A DNA stretch of 35,460 bases from contig JBGTGG010000064.1 in NCBI GenBank assembly GCA_041746855.1, positions 1 through 35,460 of the forward strand. The letters run 5' to 3'. Positions 22,271 to 29,854 of this stretch are shown in pieces. Source of the stretch: JBGTGG01 sp041746855 (lineage in GTDB: Bacteria; Bacteroidota; Bacteroidia; Cytophagales; Cyclobacteriaceae). The notes under the pieces were generated by a model. It did no database searches, was not told where the DNA came from, and was given only the letters and a program-made list of their open reading frames with translations. The stretch's first letter is position 1. The number at the start of each line of letters is the position of its first letter. Both the position numbers and the translations under genes were made by a program.

Positions 22271-22295
22271 AAACCCCAGCAATGGCTGGGGTTTT
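22271..22295 (-). terminator. Rho-independent terminator of the stress-protein genes
   Basis: CCCCAGC (22274-22280) and GCTGGGG (22285-22291) form a 7-bp GC stem with a 4-base loop, extended by A-T pairs. On the minus strand a run of T residues follows (complement of 22263-22273). It lies 22 bases after the stop codon of the universal stress protein gene at 22317. The symmetric flanks could also stop plus-strand transcripts. Confidence 0.85.
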
Positions 22296-22316
22296 CAAAG
22301 TGGGCTCCTGCTTCAA

Positions 22317-23177
22317 TTATTTTTTTCTGCGCTTGGTCACAAAAGTTAAAACAGGGCGTTTCGAGTGGCTTACCACATCTTCCGCAATACTACCGGCCAA
22401 CACGTGGGCAAAACCTGTCCTGCCATGTGTAGCCATCGCAATCATGTCTGCATTAATGGATTCCGCGAAGTAGATAATTCCTTCCTCTTCAGAAACATCA
22501 TTGAATACATTGATTGTATAATTTTTCAGTTGCAATTTTTTGGCAAAATCCTCCATGTACTTTCTTACCACCACATCCCGTTGAAAATTTCCGGGGGTAT
22601 TGATTCTTACCAGGTGTATCGTAGAGTTGTAGATGGCTTGAGCATTTTTTACAATCCTTGAAAAAACTTCTTCATCTTTCCCCATGGCGCTTGCATATAC
22701 AATGTCTTTGAAGTTTGAGCTGGCCGGTTTCTTATGAACGGTCAACACCGGGCAATGAGCCAGGCGAACAACTTTCTCGGTATTGGAACCAATAATCATC
22801 TCATCCAATTTGGTTCTGCCGGATGTACCCATCACCACAAGGTCTACCTTCTTTTCGGTTATGATTGCATGCATTCCATGGTAAGGCGTTCCGATCCGAA
22901 GAATAGGTTTTACTTTCACCCCCTTGCTCTTTAAATCTTCGACCGCTTTTGCCATCATTTTTTTGGAACGCTCGATCAACTTCATTGTAAACAAGCTGTT
23001 CTCGAAATTTTCCCCGATGGCAACCTGGCCTGTAACGTTAAACGATCCGCTAACAGCTTCTTCGATCACGTGAAGTAATATAAGTTCTGACTTCGCTTTT
23101 TTGGCGATGTCAACTGCTACATCCGTGGCAATCTGAGCAGGTCTTGAGAAATCGGTAGGAACAAGTATTTTTTTCAT
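22317..23177 (-). CDS. Tandem-domain universal stress protein (UspA family)
   Basis: 286 residues with two Usp domains. Domain 1 (about 1-145) starts ILVPTDFS and carries the nucleotide-loop pattern GTSGRTKLDEMIIGSNTEKV. Domain 2 (about 150-280) carries THGRTGFAHVLAGSIAEDV. Both follow G-x2-G-x9-G-S/T, so ATP binding is expected in each. It is cytosolic. Usp proteins support survival under starvation, hypoxia or respiratory stress. It lies 93 bases downstream of a second usp gene in the same direction and ends at a strong terminator. Coexpression with the upstream gene, and thereby control by the palindrome at 23769, is likely but unproven. Confidence 0.88.
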   Translation of the reverse strand: MKKILVPTDFSRPAQIATDVAVDIAKKAKSELILLHVIEEAVSGSFNVTGQVAIGENFENSLFTMKLIERSKKMMAKAVEDLKSKGVKVKPILRIGTPYHGMHAIITEKKVDLVVMGTSGRTKLDEMIIGSNTEKVVRLAHCPVLTVHKKPASSNFKDIVYASAMGKDEEVFSRIVKNAQAIYNSTIHLVRINTPGNFQRDVVVRKYMEDFAKKLQLKNYTINVFNDVSEEEGIIYFAESINADMIAMATHGRTGFAHVLAGSIAEDVVSHSKRPVLTFVTKRRKK

Positions 23178-23270
23178 AAGTTCTTAAGTAAAGGTTTTGC
23201 TACGATTTAAAATTATCATTTTTATCACATAAACTATCAACTATTCGAGAAATTCATGGAATTTTAAGCT

Positions 23271-23696
23271 CTAAAGTGGATGTGGAACAACCAATACAGG
23301 GATTTGAAGTTTATCAAGAAAATTTTCAATTCCCTCCTTTTTATAATCCGCATTGATTTGCGCCAATTGCTGGCCAATGATCAACAAGTCAACCTCGTGC
23401 TTGCTCATATACGCGAGCAACCTATCGGACAAGAAGCCAATTTCGGATCTAAATTCGTAGGATGTTAAACCATTTATCAAAAACATTTCCTCCATCCCTT
23501 TAAACTCTGCCATTGCCTTCCCTTCTACTTCTTTTTTGTTTAAAAAAACATCATCTTCCACCATCGATTGATTTAACCGATATGAAAAAATAATGGTAAG
23601 GTGCTCTTTTAAACTAGAAGCCAGCTTGGTGGCTACCTCCACCACGCCTTTCGAGGATTCCGTAAGATCGATTGCACATACTATTGATTTCGCCAT
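23271..23696 (-). CDS. Single-domain universal stress protein, degenerate nucleotide loop
   Basis: 141 residues from the ATG at 23696. The N-terminus KSIVCAIDLTESSKGVVEVA is typical of UspA, and LLIIGQQLAQI stands where the ATP loop should be. The Gly-rich G-x2-G-x9-G-S/T pattern is not conserved, so ATP binding is doubtful, as in the UspA subclass that does not bind ATP. The frame is open to 23723, but that ATG lies in a -7-like box (23717-23724), favouring 23696. It is divergent from the sensor-kinase gene, with a shared palindrome in the gap. It is possibly the first gene of a two-gene usp operon. Confidence 0.82.
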   Translation of the reverse strand: MAKSIVCAIDLTESSKGVVEVATKLASSLKEHLTIIFSYRLNQSMVEDDVFLNKKEVEGKAMAEFKGMEEMFLINGLTSYEFRSEIGFLSDRLLAYMSKHEVDLLIIGQQLAQINADYKKEGIENFLDKLQIPVLVVPHPL

Positions 23697-23716
23697 GGCC
23701 TTTAAGAGTTCATGTG

Positions 23717-23724
23717 CGAACATA
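23717..23724 (-). promoter_or_regulatory. -7-like box of the usp genes
   Basis: On the minus strand this reads TATGTTCG, one mismatch from TAnnTTTG. Its last base is 59.5 bases from the centre of the palindrome at 23776.5, exactly the distance seen for the cbb3 operon. The -33 element is weak. Confidence 0.4.
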
Positions 23725-23768
23725 GCACTTCATTCTGCCCTATGGACAATACCTAAATCAGAAAAAAA

Positions 23769-23784
23769 AATGACTTTTGTCATT
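23769..23784. promoter_or_regulatory. Crp/Fnr-type operator between usp and sensor kinase (AATGACTTTTGTCATT)
   Basis: Perfect 6-bp arms AATGAC and GTCATT around TTTT, giving the core TGA-N6-TCA. The centre is 23776.5. It lies 59.5 bases from the usp -7-like box and 36.5 bases from CATTTTTG (23806-23813) on the kinase side, so it could serve both divergent genes. Confidence 0.65.
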
Positions 23785-23812
23785 AGGACCAGATCACTAA
23801 ATTGACATTTTT

Positions 23813-25096
23813 GTGAAAACCCATAAAACTACGGAACCCATCCCCATCATCAGCAACGATACCTTTCGGGAAATCTTTCAAGGATCTGCCGAAGGGATTA
23901 TTATTGTAAACAAAGACGGGTCAATCTTAATGGCCAATGCCGTAGCAGAAACAATGTTTGGATACGGTGTCAACGAACTTACTGAAAAATCAATTGACAA
24001 TCTTTTGCCCGCCCGCTTTCGCCAACATCATTCCGCTCACCGCGCTACCTATGGTGAGCATCCAAAACCGAGAAGAATGGGCATTGGGCGAGACCTTGTT
24101 GCTCTTCGTAAAGACCAGTCGGAATTTCCTGTGGAAGTAAGTTTAAGCCATAAAGAAGTAGAAGGCCATTTCTTGATTATGGCTTTTATTATTGACATCA
24201 CAGAACGAAAAGCAGCAGAAGAAGCATTGCGACAAAGTGAAGAACAGCTAATAATATATGCGGCTGAATTGGAGAAAAAAGTAAAAGCCAGGACCGAAGC
24301 TTTAAATGAATCAATATTAAAATTAGAAACCGCCAACAAAGATTTACAAGAACAAATAAAAGAGCGGAAAAAAGCTGAAGAAGAAACCCGCAGGGCATTG
24401 GAAAAAGAAAAAGAACTCAACGAACTAAAGTCAAGGTTTGTGTCCACCGCCTCCCATGAGTTTCGTACCCCGCTCAGTACCATCCTCAGCTCTGCCTCGT
24501 TGGTAGACAGTTATAAAGAAACGGGGGATGTGGAAAAAATTGAGAAGCACGTGAAGCGTATCAAATCGTCTGTCTCCCATCTTACGGGAATTTTAAATGA
24601 TTTCCTGTCACTCGGAAAACTGGAAGAAGGAAAAATTGAACTAATCACGGAAGGCATTCACCTGAAATCTTTTATTCAGGAAATCTGCGAGGAAATGGTT
24701 TCAAACCTCAAAGAGGGGCAAAAAATAAATGTGGAATTCGCGTGTGATAACGAAGAAATTGAAAGCGACTCGAAACTGTTGCGTAACATCTTGTTCAATT
24801 TAATTTCCAATGCCAGTAAATATTCAGATAAGGGAAAGCCCATACATTTAAATTGTATTTGCGAAAAGACTGTGCTTATTTTAGAAATCCGTGACGAAGG
24901 TATTGGTATTCCGGTTGAAGATGTTAAACACATTACCGAACGGTTTTTCCGTGCCAGTAACGTGATCAATATACAAGGCTCAGGACTCGGTCTCAACATT
25001 GTGAAACGCTATATAGATTTGCTGGGCGGCAACATCCATTTTACAAGCGAAGTAGAAAAAGGAACCACTTTTACTGTAACATTACCAATTGCATAA
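23813..25096 (+). CDS. PAS-domain sensor histidine kinase, FixL-like pocket residues
   Basis: 427 residues, no membrane helix, cytosolic. The PAS domain (about 18-130) contains LLPARFRQHH and, exactly 20 residues after H73, GIGR ending at R93. Aligned without gaps to the FixL haem PAS sequence as I remember it, H73 falls on the proximal haem His and R93 on the oxygen-contact Arg. A coiled coil (about 133-205) leads to HisKA with SHEFRTPLS (H214), then the N-box NLISNASKYS, G1 DEGIGIP and G2 GSGLGLNIVKRY, so it is a complete kinase. The response regulator gene follows 2 bases after the stop codon. The start is uncertain: GTG at 23813 is the only standard codon ahead of the PAS domain. Confidence 0.85.
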   Translation: MKTHKTTEPIPIISNDTFREIFQGSAEGIIIVNKDGSILMANAVAETMFGYGVNELTEKSIDNLLPARFRQHHSAHRATYGEHPKPRRMGIGRDLVALRKDQSEFPVEVSLSHKEVEGHFLIMAFIIDITERKAAEEALRQSEEQLIIYAAELEKKVKARTEALNESILKLETANKDLQEQIKERKKAEEETRRALEKEKELNELKSRFVSTASHEFRTPLSTILSSASLVDSYKETGDVEKIEKHVKRIKSSVSHLTGILNDFLSLGKLEEGKIELITEGIHLKSFIQEICEEMVSNLKEGQKINVEFACDNEEIESDSKLLRNILFNLISNASKYSDKGKPIHLNCICEKTVLILEIRDEGIGIPVEDVKHITERFFRASNVINIQGSGLGLNIVKRYIDLLGGNIHFTSEVEKGTTFTVTLPIA

Positions 25097-25098
25097 AG

Positions 25099-26163
25099 AT
25101 GAAAAAAATTGTACTAATAGAAGACAATGCAGAAGTTCGTGAAAACACATGCGAGATATTGACCCTGGCGAACTTTAAAGTATTTGAAGCAGAGAATGGA
25201 AAAAAGGGTGTTGAACTTGCATCCAGAGAATTGCCTGACCTGATCTTGTGCGACATTATGATGCCGGAACTTGATGGCTATGGTGTATTGCATATTTTAA
25301 GCAAGAAACCAGAAACTGCCAGCATTCCATTTATCTTCATGACGGCCAAAACAGAGAAAAGTGATATTCGAAAAGGAATGGACCTGGGTGCAGATGACTA
25401 CCTGACCAAACCCTTTGATGATACTGATCTATTAAATGCGATTGAGGCAAGGCTTAAAAAGTACTCGCTTATTAAAACCAATTATGCAGAAGGGGCAGAA
25501 GGACTGGATGCCTTTATTCAAGATGCTCAAAAGACCCTGGATATACAGGGCCTTTGCAATGGTAAAAAGCACAAGACCTATAAAAAGAAGGGAATGGTTT
25601 TTATGGAAGGTGAAACACCGAGCGCCATATTTTTTGTGGTGTCAGGAAGTGTTAAAACCTATCGCTCGCACCCGGACGGAAAAGAGTTCATCACCAACCT
25701 CTACCAACCCAATGATTTTTTCGGATACGAGGCTATTTTGCAGAACCATTCTTTTGATGAATCCGCTGTAGCGTTAGAGGATTCTGAATTGATTTTGATT
25801 CCCAAGCTCGATTTTCAAATGCTGATTCAAAAACACCCCAAAGTATCTGCGGCATTTATTTCGATGTTGTGTAAAAAAGTAGACGAAAAAGAAAGCCAAC
25901 TCCTTAACCTGGCATACAATTCAGTTCGGCAACGCACAGCCGAGTCGCTGCTAAAACTTAACGACCTTAAAAAGGACAATGAGTTTATGCGCATCTCCCG
26001 TGAAGACCTTGCTAAAATGGTCGGCACTGCTTCTGAATCGGTGATCCGTGTTCTTTCTGATTTTCGTGAAGAAAAATTAATTGAAATTGAAGGAGGGAAA
26101 ATCAAAGTCAGCAATCAGGCCAAACTGGAAAAAGTAGTGCGCTGGAATGTGGCATTGCGCTAA
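25099..26163 (+). CDS. Response regulator: receiver fused to Crp/Fnr-type DNA-binding module
   Basis: 354 residues. The receiver (1-125) has E8/D9, phospho-acceptor D52 in CDIMMP, T in MTAKT and K in LTKPF. A cyclic-nucleotide-like beta-roll (about 155-270) follows, with FFVVSGSVKTYR and NDFFGYEAIL, then a Crp-type helix-turn-helix (about 298-330) with recognition helix SESVIRVL. E313 and R317 match the E-x3-R pair by which Crp and Fnr read TGA. There is no N-terminal Fe-S cysteine cluster as in Fnr, so phosphorylation by the upstream kinase probably replaces direct oxygen sensing. It converges with the cbb3 operon, leaving 4 bases between stop codons. Its likely sites are the three TGA-N6-TCA palindromes in this window. 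Confidence 0.88.
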   Translation: MKKIVLIEDNAEVRENTCEILTLANFKVFEAENGKKGVELASRELPDLILCDIMMPELDGYGVLHILSKKPETASIPFIFMTAKTEKSDIRKGMDLGADDYLTKPFDDTDLLNAIEARLKKYSLIKTNYAEGAEGLDAFIQDAQKTLDIQGLCNGKKHKTYKKKGMVFMEGETPSAIFFVVSGSVKTYRSHPDGKEFITNLYQPNDFFGYEAILQNHSFDESAVALEDSELILIPKLDFQMLIQKHPKVSAAFISMLCKKVDEKESQLLNLAYNSVRQRTAESLLKLNDLKKDNEFMRISREDLAKMVGTASESVIRVLSDFREEKLIEIEGGKIKVSNQAKLEKVVRWNVALR

Positions 26164-26167
26164 CCGA

Positions 26168-26842
26168 TCATTCACAAATGGTTTCTGCTTGTGCTAGTTC
26201 ACCGCGTTGGATAAGTTCTTGCTGAACACCGCGGCCAATCATGATCACGGCAATAATAACCATCACAGTGGTCTGAATTTTCTTCCACGAAAAGGGTAGC
26301 CATTGTTGGATCTTCTGAAAAGAATAAGCGGCAAACAACAACGCGGGAATTGTTCCTAATCCGAAAAACATCATCACGCCTGCGCTATCGAGAACCGACT
26401 CCTGTACCACTGCCATTGCAATAGCAGCGTACACCAATCCACAGGGTAGAAAACCATTAAAGACCCCCGTGGCAAATGCCGTTGAAATCTTCGCTCCTGT
26501 GCGATGGTCAATAAAAGAACGTTTCAGCTGCCCCACCATTTTAGTAAAGAAAGTCAAAAAGAAAGGTTGTGATTTATAGAAAAGGACAAAAAACAAAATA
26601 GACAACCCAATGGCGATCGAGAAAAAATTTTGAATACCGCCTACTTTTGCAAAGCTTCCCACAAAACCAATACTTGCACCGAGTACCATGTAGGTCATTG
26701 TCCGGCCAAGATTGTATACCAACCGGTTTATCAAAATGGATTGAGAACCCTTGCCGGAAATTAGTACCGCAAGTGGTCCACACATTCCCACGCAGTGAAA
26801 GCTTCCAGCCATTCCCAATATGAATGCCGCTGTAAAGATCAT
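26168..26842 (-). CDS. TauE/SafE-like (UreH-type) membrane protein of the cbb3 operon
   Basis: 224 residues with six hydrophobic segments. The N-terminus has GSFHCVGMCGPLA (about 13-25), with a Cys-x3-Cys pair in the first helix, and LPCGLVYAAIA (about 131-141) carries another Cys near mid-protein. This pattern is typical of the urease-accessory/sulfite-exporter-like proteins that close cco operons in Bacteroidota. The paired cysteines suggest copper or thiol chemistry in cbb3 assembly, by analogy with copper-handling membrane proteins. The start ATG directly follows the fixH stop. It is last in the operon; no terminator is visible before the convergent regulator gene. Confidence 0.82.
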   Translation of the reverse strand: MIFTAAFILGMAGSFHCVGMCGPLAVLISGKGSQSILINRLVYNLGRTMTYMVLGASIGFVGSFAKVGGIQNFFSIAIGLSILFFVLFYKSQPFFLTFFTKMVGQLKRSFIDHRTGAKISTAFATGVFNGFLPCGLVYAAIAMAVVQESVLDSAGVMMFFGLGTIPALLFAAYSFQKIQQWLPFSWKKIQTTVMVIIAVIMIGRGVQQELIQRGELAQAETICE

Positions 26843-26843
26843 G

Positions 26844-27272
26844 TTAGATGGAAATAATTTCTTCTATAAAATAGCCTTTTCCTTCCATCGACCATTCTAC
26901 TTTTATCTTATACATTCCTTTGTCCAGTACTTTCAGGTTGAATTGCTGCACGCTATCCGCTGAACTACGAAGTACAAAATGTTGATCCAGGCGAGCATCG
27001 GAAGGACGAAAAAGATGGATCTTGCCCTGCTCAACATTCATATCCGGAAAATAAACATTCAAATACTTTCCCTCCTGGATTTCTACAACAGGCCTATTCG
27101 GCAACGCATTTGTGTTGGTCAGCCTGTCAATTTGATCCTGATACACCAGCTCTTGCTGATAATAATCTACTGCTACCAGGTTGACATCCTCTCGCATGGT
27201 AATTACCACCAGGACTCCAATAAAGAGAGCAAAGAATACAAATGCCACTACAATCCATTTTCCCCAATTCAT
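26844..27272 (-). CDS. fixH: FixH/CcoH-family cbb3 oxidase assembly protein
   Basis: 142 residues. One N-terminal membrane helix (about 5-26), then a periplasmic beta domain with the FixH pattern NLVAVDYYQQELVYQDQIDR (about 31-50), where YY-x-x-E/D is characteristic. The family is needed for maturation or stability of cbb3-type oxidases. The gene sits between ccoG and the TauE-like gene with gaps of 4 and 1 bases, the usual order of the cluster. Confidence 0.88.
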   Translation of the reverse strand: MNWGKWIVVAFVFFALFIGVLVVITMREDVNLVAVDYYQQELVYQDQIDRLTNTNALPNRPVVEIQEGKYLNVYFPDMNVEQGKIHLFRPSDARLDQHFVLRSSADSVQQFNLKVLDKGMYKIKVEWSMEGKGYFIEEIISI

Positions 27273-27276
27273 CGTC

Positions 27277-28701
27277 TTATTTTTTTAGAGGTACAGGTCC
27301 AAGAAATTTTGTCGTTATCGTTTCAATCCGCTTCTCACCACGGTATACACCAATTTTGACATCGGTTCGCGCACTCGTTAAATTTTCCGGTTTAATCTTG
27401 ATAAAGTAAACACCTTTCAATATTTCTTCAGCAGGGATAATTTCGGATTGACTTCCCACCCGGCTCAGCAAAGCAGTAGCCGGAGATTCTATTCTTATAG
27501 TTACTTCAATATCATCAAAAGTTTTATTTACAAATTCGATGTTGTACAAATTGGTGATGTATCCGTCATCCGTTTTTTGATACAATGTTCCCCGCACTTT
27601 TAAAACGGTAGTTTCCACTTCTGTTCGGGTAAAAATCAAAAAACTTAACAAGCTTAATAAGCCAATCATCACAATTGTATATCCGATAAGGCGCGGGTTA
27701 ACCAATTTCTGAACTCCATCTTTTATCGAATTATAAGAAGCATACCGGATCAAACCTTTCGGTTTATTTATTTTCACCATCACATCATCACACGCATCCA
27801 TGCAAGCAGTACAATTCACACATTCCAATTGCGTACCATTTCGAATATCGATGCCCGTTGGACAAACATGAACACATAATTTGCAATCGATACAATCGCC
27901 CTGGTCTGCGCTCACCTCATTTTTTTTGATCTTGCCGCGTGGCTCACCCCGCAACCAATCATACGCTACAACAATGGATTCTTTCACCAACAGCACCCCT
28001 TGCAATCTCCCATACGGACAAACAGCAATACAGGCTTGCTCACGAAACTTGGCAAACACTCCGTAAAAAATTCCGGTAAACGCCATCAACCCGATAAACC
28101 CGGCAGTCTGATTCAAAGGATTGTCCTGAATAATTTCCAATGTCTGATCAAGGCCAATCAGGTAGGCCATCACCGTATGCGAAATCAATAAGGAGATAAC
28201 GATAAAGATAAAATGCTTGATTCCCTTTTTAAAAATTTTATTGCCTGTCCAGGGTCCCTCCTTTAATTTTCGCTGGGCACCGGCATCCCCTTCTATTGCA
28301 TATTCGATTTTGCGAAACACCATTTCCAGGAACAATGTTTGTGGACACGCCCATCCGCACCAAACCCTCCCAAACGCTACCGTAAAAAGAATGATGAATA
28401 CAAAAAAAGTAATCGCTGTTACAGCAAGTAATACAAAGTCTTGCGGCCAAAAAGGTTGTCCAAATAAAATGAACTTCCGTTCGAAGACATTGAACAACAT
28501 AAACGGTTGTCCACCAATCCGGATAAAGGGTCCGAGAAAAAAAACAGAAAGTAAAATGATCGTTACAGCAATACGCAATCGGTGATAATGCCCACCGGGT
28601 TTTTTAGGATATACCCAAATTCGTTTTCCATGCTCGTCAACCGTGGCAATGGTGTCCCGAAACTCTTCATCGTATTCGTATAACGTTTCTGTTGAATTCA
28701 A
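27277..28701 (-). CDS. ccoG: CcoG (FixG/RdxA) iron-sulfur membrane protein
   Basis: 474 residues. There are membrane helices at about 42-60, 90-111, 160-183, 200-217 and 335-353. Cysteine groups are CGWACP (115-120), CIAVCP (224-229), a ferredoxin-like CIDCKLCVHVCP (270-281) and CVNCTACMDACD (294-305), enough for two [4Fe-4S] clusters plus additional Cys pairs. The C-terminal periplasmic part (about 360-474) is an Ig-like beta domain. CcoG is reported to reduce Cu(II) to Cu(I) for cbb3 assembly. It lies between ccoP and fixH in one operon. Confidence 0.93.
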   Translation of the reverse strand: MNSTETLYEYDEEFRDTIATVDEHGKRIWVYPKKPGGHYHRLRIAVTIILLSVFFLGPFIRIGGQPFMLFNVFERKFILFGQPFWPQDFVLLAVTAITFFVFIILFTVAFGRVWCGWACPQTLFLEMVFRKIEYAIEGDAGAQRKLKEGPWTGNKIFKKGIKHFIFIVISLLISHTVMAYLIGLDQTLEIIQDNPLNQTAGFIGLMAFTGIFYGVFAKFREQACIAVCPYGRLQGVLLVKESIVVAYDWLRGEPRGKIKKNEVSADQGDCIDCKLCVHVCPTGIDIRNGTQLECVNCTACMDACDDVMVKINKPKGLIRYASYNSIKDGVQKLVNPRLIGYTIVMIGLLSLLSFLIFTRTEVETTVLKVRGTLYQKTDDGYITNLYNIEFVNKTFDDIEVTIRIESPATALLSRVGSQSEIIPAEEILKGVYFIKIKPENLTSARTDVKIGVYRGEKRIETITTKFLGPVPLKK

Positions 28702-28711
28702 AATTTGCTAG

Positions 28712-29650
28712 TTAAATCGAAATATCAAGACTATCCATTGGAGCAACGCTTTCCTCTACTATCTCCGGAACATATTTTTCACCTTGCGGTGCTTTTGGAT
28801 TTGCCGGTGTTGTTCCTTGCAATGACATTATATAAAAAGCAGCAGCTTTCATTTGCTCAGGGTTCAGAATACCTTTCCACGAAATCATGCCCTTTTCAGG
28901 AACACCAACATTGATGGTGTTATAAATATTTTGAATGCTACCTCCATGCAACCAATATTCATCCACCAGATTGGGCCCGATCATTCCACCACCATCCGCC
29001 ACATGGCAGGAAGCACACTGCGCATCAAAAATCTTTTTTCCATCTTCAAGAATTGCTGCATCTTCAATATATACCAGCGTGCTTAAATCAATTGCTTCTG
29101 CTGCAGGTTGGGAAGCTTTAAACTTTGCAATTTGTACTTCGGCATCAGCAACTTCGTTTTTATACTCATCTGTCTGCAACGGCAAGGAGTCTGTAACATG
29201 ATAGACAATCATGTACGCAACACCCCAAATAATACTGGCAATGAACAGCCATTTCCACCAGGGTGGCAAGTGATTATCCAATTCCCGAATTCCATCGTAA
29301 TTATGTGCCAGAATAATGGTTTCTTCTTTTTCAAGAGGAACAGCACCTGTTAAAACTTTCCGATCGAAACGCGTCCACCAGCTTAGTGCGGGCACATACG
29401 GAATACCTTGCTTTGCTGCTTTTTCTTGTGCGACCTGCCGCACAAACATGTTCAAAATACCAATCATATAGGCCGCAACAATTATTACCAACAGAACGAC
29501 CAGGAAAATAAAACCCAGCAGAATATAAAATGGCATTAATGGATCGGCCATCGGATTGTCCCAGAAATTTTTCGTTACCTCAACAGTTTCCTGAGCGTAT
29601 CCTTTTTGCAATACAAAAAATGAGATCAATAGTGCGAGTATCCTTTTCAT
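28712..29650 (-). CDS. ccoP: CcoP subunit of cbb3 oxidase, single c-type haem motif
   Basis: 312 residues. The N-terminal hydrophobic segment (1-20) looks like a cleavable signal ending AQ. Further membrane helices lie at about 40-65 and 132-150. The cytochrome c domain (about 195-285) carries one haem motif, CASCH (212-216), with a methionine ligand probably in GMISWKGIL. Proteobacterial CcoP has two c-haems; only one CxxCH is present here, as in other Bacteroidota versions. Role: it passes electrons to the CcoNO part. It overlaps ccoQ by 4 bases. Confidence 0.92.
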   Translation of the reverse strand: MKRILALLISFFVLQKGYAQETVEVTKNFWDNPMADPLMPFYILLGFIFLVVLLVIIVAAYMIGILNMFVRQVAQEKAAKQGIPYVPALSWWTRFDRKVLTGAVPLEKEETIILAHNYDGIRELDNHLPPWWKWLFIASIIWGVAYMIVYHVTDSLPLQTDEYKNEVADAEVQIAKFKASQPAAEAIDLSTLVYIEDAAILEDGKKIFDAQCASCHVADGGGMIGPNLVDEYWLHGGSIQNIYNTINVGVPEKGMISWKGILNPEQMKAAAFYIMSLQGTTPANPKAPQGEKYVPEIVEESVAPMDSLDISI

Positions 29651-29850
29651 TGTTTGGTGTTGTTTAAATTTTTGTTTTCATGAACAGGTGAGTTATCGTC
29701 CATTGGCAATTGTTTCATGCGATCAATGAATCCCTTATCCACTTTAAATACATACCACAGCAACCCTATAAAAAATGAGAAAAAGATAATGAATGAGATC
29801 ACTGGCCAAATGGCGATGTTGTCGATTCCTTGTAATACATCTTTGTACAT
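29647..29850 (-). CDS. ccoQ: CcoQ-like small subunit of cbb3 oxidase
   Basis: 67 residues. One membrane helix (about 16-36) is followed by VFKVDKGFIDRMKQLPMDD and a hydrophilic tail. Size, topology and position between ccoNO and ccoP fit CcoQ, which stabilises the oxidase or its interaction with CcoP. The start is 4 bases after the ccoNO stop, and the end overlaps the ccoP start by 4 bases. Confidence 0.82.
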   Translation of the reverse strand: MYKDVLQGIDNIAIWPVISFIIFFSFFIGLLWYVFKVDKGFIDRMKQLPMDDNSPVHENKNLNNTKQ

Positions 29851-29854
29851 GATC

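Noticed and set aside
23194..23240. Possible fourth Crp/Fnr box upstream of the tandem usp gene
   Set aside because: The half-sites present (GAT...ATC with an 8-base gap, and TGAT direct copies) do not form TGA-N6-TCA.
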